DNA of 64,000 bases, taken from UBA3792 sp045114775. GTDB lineage: Bacteria; Bacillota; Clostridia; Christensenellales; CAG-138. The notes beneath the pieces are model-generated. The model had not been told where the DNA came from. It saw only the letters and a list, made by a program, of their open reading frames with translations, and searched no databases. The DNA is taken from positions 62,001-126,000 of the forward strand of contig JBGULC010000012.1 in assembly GCA_045114775.1 (NCBI GenBank), in the 5' to 3' direction. Shown piece after piece: positions 59,108 through 64,000 of this stretch. The position numbers and the translations under genes were made by a program. Each line of letters begins with the position of its first letter. Position 1 is the first letter of the stretch.

Positions 59108-59196
59108 GATGTTTTTCCTCCTTTTATTCGTATCCCCGTAGACTGCGTATGGCGTCGGAGAGTCGCATCAACCCAGCTTACGGTTTAACCTTTGAC

Positions 59197-59225
59197 AGTT
59201 TAGCACAACGGTTCCGAAATGTAAA
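59197..59225 (-). promoter_or_regulatory. Promoter of rpsO
   Basis: TTTACA (59225-59220), 17 bp, TAAACT (59202-59197), overlapping the last codons of ribF. Confidence 0.75.
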
Positions 59226-60114
59226 CACTTTTTTTGCGATCTTCGCAAACTTTTTTTGCCTGCGCCGCGTCTTTTTTGATCTGCGCGAAGAGCAGGTCCT
59301 TCGAATCGAACGTTTTCTCGTCCCGGAGGCGTTCGAAAAACGCCACCTCGACGTGTTTGCCGTAGAGCTCGAGCGATTCGCCGATCGCGTGAGTTTCCAC
59401 GGTCCTGTTCCTTCCGCCGACCGTCGGATTCGTGCCGACGTTGGTCACGGCGTCGTATCGCATGCCGTCGAAGATCAGCTCGGTCGCGTAGACGCCGTCC
59501 TTCGGCAGAAGCTGCCGTCCGGCGTCGAGGTTCGCCGTCGGACAATCGAACTGCCGCCCCAAAGCCTTTGCGTGTACGACCGTCCCGGAAAGTACGTACG
59601 GTCGTCCGAGCATGCGCTCGGCAAACGCCGTATCCCCCTCGCGGATCGCTTCGCGCACCCGCGTCGACGAGCAGGTCACGCCGTCGATTTTCACCTCGTC
59701 GATCACCGAAAGTGCGATCCCGCGCGCCCCGCACAGCGCGCGTAGAAGCGTTGTATCGCCTTTTGCCCTTGCGCCGAAGCGATAATCGTAGCCTGCAACG
59801 ATCGCGGAGATCCCGTCCTCATAGCGCGCCGTAAGCCAATCCACGAACCGCTTCGGCGTCATGGACGCAAACGCCGCGTCGAACGGTACGCTGTCCATGC
59901 CGCAGCCTGCGGCGCGGATCAGCGTCTCGCGCTGCTCTTTTGTGCACAAGTAGGAGAACGTGCCGGTAAACAGTTCCTTCGGATGATTGTCATACGTGAA
60001 CGCGACCGCCCTGTCGCCGTTTTCACGTGCGATTTCCGCGGCGCGCGTCAGCAGCGCGAGATGCCCCTTATGCACCCCGTCGAACATCCCCAGCGCCACG
60101 ACCGTTTTGTTCAT
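59200..60114 (-). CDS. ribF: Bifunctional riboflavin kinase/FAD synthetase
   Basis: 304 residues. The N-terminal FAD synthetase half has ALGMFDGVHKGHLALL and VAGYDYRFGARAKGD; the C-terminal flavokinase half has LGRQFDCPTANLD and YDAVTNVGTNPTVGG. It makes FMN and FAD from riboflavin. It follows truB in most Bacillota; here a 1.2 kb region of repeats with one gene stands between them. Confidence 0.97.
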   Translation of the reverse strand: MNKTVVALGMFDGVHKGHLALLTRAAEIARENGDRAVAFTYDNHPKELFTGTFSYLCTKEQRETLIRAAGCGMDSVPFDAAFASMTPKRFVDWLTARYEDGISAIVAGYDYRFGARAKGDTTLLRALCGARGIALSVIDEVKIDGVTCSSTRVREAIREGDTAFAERMLGRPYVLSGTVVHAKALGRQFDCPTANLDAGRQLLPKDGVYATELIFDGMRYDAVTNVGTNPTVGGRNRTVETHAIGESLELYGKHVEVAFFERLRDEKTFDSKDLLFAQIKKDAAQAKKVCEDRKKSVYISEPLC

Positions 60115-60142
60115 ATGTCCTCCATAGAATACAGTTGGCGGA

Positions 60143-60505
60143 GTTCTTCTCTCCCTCCGTCAGCCTTGCGGCTGCCACCTCCCTCGTCAGAGGGAGGTCA
60201 ACGCTCCTTTCGAGCTTCCCTTGTCGGATCGAGGTCACTGCTCCCTTTTCGACCTCCCCTTGTCAGGGGAGGTGTCGGTCGTCAGGCCGACGGAGGGGTA
60301 GTCACCTATTCCCATTTGTCAATGCTCTCCCTTTGACCTTCCCTTGTCATGCGGAGGTCAATGCTCTCCTTTCGAGCTCCCCTTGTCAGGGGAGCTATCG
60401 GTCGTCAGGCCGACGGAGGGGTAGTCACCTATTCCCATTTGTCAATGCTCCCCTTTCGAGCTCCCCTTGTCAGGGGAGCTGTCACGAAGTGACTGAGGGG
60501 TAGTT
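60143..60505. repeat. Composite repeat cluster, copy D
   Basis: 363 bp. Left end CTCCCTCCGTCAGCC, right end on the other strand ACTACCCCTCAGTC. It has several CTCCCCTTGTCAGGGGAG-type hairpins and a 25-base spacer beginning CACCTATTCCCATTTGTC at 60303-60327 and again at 60426-60450. The right end lies within the DUF559 gene and provides its tail. The stretch 60115-60142 before it shows nothing else. Confidence 0.85.
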
Positions 60506-60867
60506 CCCATCTCCTCACACCGTTCTTTCACGACCCGGTCGATCTCCAGCGTTACGCCGTACAGATTCCGCACAACATCCTTATTCTGAAAGCGCAGTAC
60601 ATGAAGTCCCATCTGCTCAAGCGCTTGCGTTCGCGCTGCATCATCCTCCATTTGCCGTTCAATCCCATGATACGGACCGTCCAGCTCGACAACTAAGCCT
60701 GCTTTTGCACAGTAAAAATCGACAATATAATCTCCGATCGGCTTTTGTCTTTGGAATCGGATCGGATATTCCCGCAGGAAGTGAAACCAAAGCTCTCGTT
60801 CCGGGAACGTCATCGTTTTTCGAAGATTTCTCGCAAGAACGATGTTATCCTTTTGATATGGCTTCAT
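60442..60867 (-). CDS. DUF559 (Vsr-like) endonuclease domain protein enclosed by repeats
   Basis: 141 residues. Core features of DUF559 are present: NLRKTMTFPERELWFHFL (E23, E25), PIGDYIVDFYC (D50), VVELDGPYHG (E61, D63) and HVLRFQNKDVV; this is a PD-(D/E)xK-like fold related to the very short patch repair nuclease. ATG 60867 is chosen because upstream codons are repeat sequence; a GAGGGAG site overlaps the repeat end. Residues 122-141 (TTPQSLRDSSPDKGSSKGEH) and the stop are encoded by the flanking repeat. The target is unknown; a role in moving the repeats is conceivable. Confidence 0.85.
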   Translation of the reverse strand: MKPYQKDNIVLARNLRKTMTFPERELWFHFLREYPIRFQRQKPIGDYIVDFYCAKAGLVVELDGPYHGIERQMEDDAARTQALEQMGLHVLRFQNKDVVRNLYGVTLEIDRVVKERCEEMGTTPQSLRDSSPDKGSSKGEH

Positions 60868-60878
60868 TGCTTCGGTCT

Positions 60879-61308
60879 CTCCCTCCGTCAGCCTTGCGGC
60901 TGCCACCTCGTCCCGAAACATGGTCGTTGTACGTCGCTGACCATTTCGCTCCGCTTCATTACAGAGGCATTTCGCGCGCTTCCCGCGCGTACCATGCTCC
61001 TTCAACTTCCTGTTTCGGTCGCACCTCACCTCGCTCCTCCTCGCACAGCGAGCGCTCGGATCGATGCCCCATCGTCAGAGGGAGGTCAATGCTCCTTTCG
61101 AGCTTCCCTTGTCAGAGCGGAGTCAGTGCTCTCTCGACCTCCCCTCGTCAGAGCGAGGTCGATGCTCTCCTCTCGACCTCCCCTTGTCAGGGGAGGTATC
61201 GGTCGTCAGACCGACGGAGGGGTAGTCACCTATTCCCACTTGTCAATGCTCTCCCTTTGACCTCCCCTTGTCAGGGGAGCTGTCGCCGCAAGGCGACTGA
61301 GGGGTTGT
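60879..61308. repeat. Composite repeat cluster, copy E
   Basis: 430 bp. Left end CTCCCTCCGTCAGCC, right end on the other strand ACAACCCCTCAGTC, whose first A is the last base of the truB stop codon. It contains the module 60945-60995 shared with copy A, several GACCTCCCCTTGTCAGGGGAGGT-like hairpins and a third copy of the 25-base spacer (61227-61251, one base changed). No gene is seen in 60868-61307. Confidence 0.85.
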
Positions 61309-62177
61309 CATTCCCCGTATAAGTGTACTCTCAGCACGGCGCTGCCGTTCTGCACCGCGCCGACGCCCAGGAAGCCTTCGCAATAAAGACGATACATGCC
61401 GTCCTGCGCGTTCGTGCGCGTCGGAAGCCCGTTCATCGCGGGCTTTCTGCGTTCGCGCATAAGGTCCAGCCGCGGCAAGAAAGCGACGGCGTCCTCGCAA
61501 CTCGTCAGCGCGTCCGAAAGACGCCCCTGTTCCTTCCACTCGGTCAGCTCCGCGATCGAATGCGCGTGTTCAAGCGTAAACGGTCCCGACGCCGTGCGCA
61601 GCAAAAACGCCATATGCGCGGGCACGCCGAGTGCGGTTCCGATGTCGGCGCAAAGCGTGCGGATATAGGTCCCGCGCGAGCAGGCAACCTCGATCAGAAA
61701 CCGGTTCCTGCCGAGCGTTTCCGTCCGTCGAAGCGAGGCAATCTCCACCGCGCGCGATTTGTCCGGGATCTCTTTTCCCGAAAGCGCGAGGTCATAAAGC
61801 TTTTGTCCGTTGAATTTCAGTGCGGAATACTTCGGCGGCGTCTGCGTGATCGTGCCGGTAAACTGCTTCAGGACCGCGTCGAGCATCTCTTCGGTCACGA
61901 CCGCGTCGCTCGTTTCGAGCACCGCCCCCTGCGCATCCTGCGTGTCGGTGCTCGCGCCGAACGCAATCTCGGCAAGGTATGTTTTCTGTTTGTCGACCAG
62001 ATAATCGAACAGCCGCACCGCGCGTCCGACGCACACGGGCAGAACGCCCGCCGCCTCGGGATCGAGCGTGCCCAGATGTCCCACGCGCTTCGTTTCAAAG
62101 ATTTTCCTGAGGTCCACCACGACGTCCGAGCTGGACATCGCAGGCGGCTTCAGCACGGTCACGACGCCTTCGATCAT
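61308..62177 (-). CDS. truB: tRNA pseudouridine-55 synthase
   Basis: 289 residues. VVTVLKPPAMSSSDVV, GHLGTLDPEAAGVLPV (catalytic aspartate), QTPPKYSALKFNGQKLYDLA and CSRGTYIRTLCADIG are family motifs; a PUA-like C-terminus follows. It modifies U55 in the T loop of tRNAs. ATG 62177 overlaps the nrnA stop by 4 bp. Its stop codon coincides with the end of a composite repeat. Confidence 0.96.
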   Translation of the reverse strand: MIEGVVTVLKPPAMSSSDVVVDLRKIFETKRVGHLGTLDPEAAGVLPVCVGRAVRLFDYLVDKQKTYLAEIAFGASTDTQDAQGAVLETSDAVVTEEMLDAVLKQFTGTITQTPPKYSALKFNGQKLYDLALSGKEIPDKSRAVEIASLRRTETLGRNRFLIEVACSRGTYIRTLCADIGTALGVPAHMAFLLRTASGPFTLEHAHSIAELTEWKEQGRLSDALTSCEDAVAFLPRLDLMRERRKPAMNGLPTRTNAQDGMYRLYCEGFLGVGAVQNGSAVLRVHLYGE

Positions 62178-63130
62178 AGCAGTGCTTCCGTGAGCGCATC
62201 GCGCATCGTGCGGACCGCTTCTTCGAGCGGCAGATACAGCGTACAGCCCGCCGCGGCGACGTGCCCGCCGCCGCCGAAGCGCTTTGCGATCGCCGCCACG
62301 TTGCAGAAGCGCTTGCTGCGCATGCTCACGCGTACGCACCCCTCGCTCTCGCGCAGGACGCACGCTGCCTCGACCGTGTCGATGTCGCGGAGGTTGTCGA
62401 TCAGCCCTTCACAGTCCTCCTTGCTCGCGCCGCACGCGGCAAGCGCCGAAAGCGGGATCGCGCAAAGGTTCAGCCGACCGTTTGCCGAAAGCTCCATATT
62501 GCCGAGGACGTAGGCGATCAGCTTCGCCTTTTTGAGCGGCATCTCGCGGAACAGCACCCGGTTCAGCTCCGGCAGATTGATGCCGTATCCCAAGAGCTTC
62601 GCCGCAGCCTCGAACGCCTCCGAAGAGGTATTCCCGTACGAGAAATTGCCGGTATCGGTGGCGATCGCGGTATAGAGCGCCGTCGCGATCTCCTTTGTGA
62701 CCGAAACGTTCAGCGCTTCAAGCAAGCGCAGGATCAGCTCGCCGGTCGCGGAGACCTCCTCCACCCAGTCGCCGTCCTTTGATTCCTTCGGATTCGTGCC
62801 GTGGTGGTCGATACAGAACTGATACGGCGCCGCTTCGAGCGTTTCCCTGAGCGCGCCGGTGCGCTTATGATCCGCGCAGTCGACATAGATCACCGCTTCC
62901 GCGGGCGGTTCGACGCCGTCCGTGCCGGTCACCGTATCGGCGCCGACGAGAAAGCCGAGCACCGGCGGCACGCGGTCCGGACAGACGACCTGCGCCGTCT
63001 TTCCCAAGGCAAGCAGCGCCTCCCGCAAAGCAAGGCAAGAGCCCAGCGTGTCGCCGTCGGGCGACTGGTGGGCTGCCAGAACAAAATCCTGATGCGATTG
63101 TATAAACGATACCGCCCGGTCGAGGTTCAT
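62174..63130 (-). CDS. nrnA: Bifunctional oligoribonuclease/PAP phosphatase NrnA (DHH family)
   Basis: 318 residues. DHH-type metal motifs appear as HQSPDGDTLGSCLAL, VIYVDCADH and FCIDHHGTNP; the DHHA1 RNA-binding end reads FGGGGHVAAAGCTL. It degrades short RNA oligomers and dephosphorylates 3'-phosphoadenosine 5'-phosphate. ATG 63130 overlaps the rbfA stop by 4 bp. Confidence 0.96.
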   Translation of the reverse strand: MNLDRAVSFIQSHQDFVLAAHQSPDGDTLGSCLALREALLALGKTAQVVCPDRVPPVLGFLVGADTVTGTDGVEPPAEAVIYVDCADHKRTGALRETLEAAPYQFCIDHHGTNPKESKDGDWVEEVSATGELILRLLEALNVSVTKEIATALYTAIATDTGNFSYGNTSSEAFEAAAKLLGYGINLPELNRVLFREMPLKKAKLIAYVLGNMELSANGRLNLCAIPLSALAACGASKEDCEGLIDNLRDIDTVEAACVLRESEGCVRVSMRSKRFCNVAAIAKRFGGGGHVAAAGCTLYLPLEEAVRTMRDALTEALL

Positions 63131-63501
63131 TCTTCCTCCTCCTGTTCGGGCTTGTCGTCCTTATGCAGCGAGCGGATCACTTCGGAGATATGCACCGAAT
63201 ACGCGATCGAATCGTCCGCGACAAACTTGATCGCAGGCACTCTTCGGATCGTCATGCGCGCGCCGACCTCGTGGCCGATAAAACCCGCGGCATGGTTCAG
63301 CGCGTCGACCGCGGTCTTTGCCGCGTTCTCGTCTGCGTCGTACACGGAGACGTGCGCCTTTGCATACTTGAGGTCCGGCGTGATCTCCATCTCGGTGATC
63401 GAGGTCACGGCCGGGATGCGCGGATCCTTCATATCGAAGATGATCGCGCTGACCGTCTTTTTGAGCTCCTCCCGGAGCCGTTCGTTTCTGACCTTTGCCA
63501 T
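63127..63501 (-). CDS. rbfA: 30S ribosome-binding factor RbfA
   Basis: 124 residues. RNERLREELKKTVSAIIFDMKDPRIPAVTSITEMEITPDLKYAKAHVSVY is the KH-like core. It helps mature the 30S subunit. ATG 63501 matches the family start and overlaps the infB stop by one base (TGATG). The tail is acidic. Confidence 0.96.
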   Translation of the reverse strand: MAKVRNERLREELKKTVSAIIFDMKDPRIPAVTSITEMEITPDLKYAKAHVSVYDADENAAKTAVDALNHAAGFIGHEVGARMTIRRVPAIKFVADDSIAYSVHISEVIRSLHKDDKPEQEEEE

Positions 63502-64000
63502 CAGCGCTTCACTTCCTCCATCATATAGCACTCGATCACGTCGTCCTCGAGGATGTCGTTGAAGTTCTCGATCGAGATACCGCACTCATAGCCCGCAAGG
63601 ACCTCCTTCGCGTCGTCCTTGAAGCGCTTCAGCGAGCCGATCTTGCCGTCGTGCAGGACGATGCCGCCGCGGACGACGCGGACCTGCGCGGTCCTCGTGA
63701 CCTTGCCCTCGTTGACGTACGCGCCCGCGATCGTGCCGACGCCGGAGATGCGGAACGTGCTGCGCACCGTGCAGCGGCCGAGCTCGACCTCCTGGAATAC
63801 GGGCTTGAACATGCCCTTCATGGCGTTTTCGACGTCCTCGATCGCGTTGTAGATGACGCGGTAGGTACGCATATCGACCTTTTCCTTTTCGGCGGTCGCG
63901 CGCGCCGTGGAATCCGGACGCACGTTGAAGCCGATGACGATCGCGTTCGACGCGGATGCGAACATGACGTCCGATCCGGTGATCGCGCCGACGCCGCTGT
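63501..64000 (-). CDS. infB: Translation initiation factor IF-2, C-terminal part (cut by window edge)
   Basis: 166 codons plus a partial codon up to the window edge. SGVGAITGSDVMFASASNAIVIGFNVRPD, IYNAIEDVENAMKGM and ISGVGTIAGAYVNEGKVTR are the IF-2 domains III-IV, including the C2 domain that binds initiator tRNA. The GTPase domain lies outside the window. Confidence 0.97.
   Translation of the reverse strand, partial: SGVGAITGSDVMFASASNAIVIGFNVRPDSTARATAEKEKVDMRTYRVIYNAIEDVENAMKGMFKPVFQEVELGRCTVRSTFRISGVGTIAGAYVNEGKVTRTAQVRVVRGGIVLHDGKIGSLKRFKDDAKEVLAGYECGISIENFNDILEDDVIECYMMEEVKR

Noticed and set aside
59108..59196. Riboswitch in the rpsO leader
   Set aside because: The leader could hold an S15-binding fold, but no motif of a known riboswitch class is visible and I cannot fold it reliably by eye.
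60868..61029. Extended N-terminus of the DUF559 protein (start at 61029)
   Set aside because: The extra 54 codons are composite repeat sequence and have no family similarity; ATG 60867 matches the domain start.
60143..61308. Repeat cluster as a CRISPR array
   Set aside because: The repeated 25-base spacer and hairpins lack regular repeat-spacer-repeat spacing, spacers are not unique, and no cas gene is in the window.

Overview
This window looks like a G+C-rich chromosome segment of a spore-forming member of the Clostridia (Bacillota). The basis is a PolC-type DNA polymerase, RNase Y, a gerA-gerB-gerC spore germination operon, the order plsX-acpP-rnc-smc-ftsY, the order infB-rbfA-nrnA-truB-ribF-rpsO-pnp, and a tRNA-Trp whose CCA end is encoded in the DNA. 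A closer taxon cannot be fixed from sequence alone. Most genes are on the minus strand. Recognisable promoters are of the vegetative type, often TTGCAA or TTGACA, 17 bp, TAnAAT, and several have an extended TGG before the -10.

Layout. 1-5803: a spermidine/putrescine (Pot) uptake operon led by its own Xre-cupin regulator and followed by an M42 aminopeptidase; a palindrome lies on the operon promoter. 5946-8761: uridine kinase, and divergently a cytidylate-kinase-like protein plus a MATE exporter. 8813-12561: an ECF sigma factor with a membrane-anchored beta-propeller protein, and an amidase-fold protein that has lost its zinc ligands. 12711-17701: a zinc-dependent phospholipase C-like protein (possibly leaderless mRNA), a SLOG protein, a membrane protein, a class A penicillin-binding protein and a GntR regulator. 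17744-21741: gerABC with a 56-residue two-helix protein at the end. 21909-26163: DUF6273 protein, lipase, MmcQ/YjbR protein, GNAT acetyltransferase, tRNA-Trp and a dipeptidase.

26400-38208 is a housekeeping block: RNase Y, PolC, then the lipid and isoprenoid cluster ispG, rseP, dxr, uppS, then frr and pyrH; cdsA, usual between uppS and dxr, is absent. 38521-39989 holds a second ECF sigma/anti-sigma pair. 40083-46623 is ftsY-smc-rnc-acpP-plsX. 46754-49078 holds a secreted leucine-rich-repeat protein with a dockerin, and a NUDIX hydrolase. 49648-56580: ribosomal protein L32, YceD, a YgiQ radical SAM protein, DivIVA-like, SepF, PLP-binding YggS, an HlyD-like adaptor, a dUTPase-like protein and an M16 peptidase. 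56666-64000: pnp, rpsO, ribF, truB, nrnA, rbfA and the end of infB.

The most unusual feature is a family of composite intergenic repeats (26214-26390, 36544-36713, 49111-49225, 60143-60505, 60879-61308) with related inverted ends of the form ACAACCC/ACTACCC. Two repeats enclose a small DUF559 (Vsr-like) endonuclease gene and supply its stop codon and C-terminal tail; another repeat supplies the C-terminal tail of a small gene after frr. A second repeat type, small hairpins joined by ATATCAC-like linkers, fills 49230-49560.
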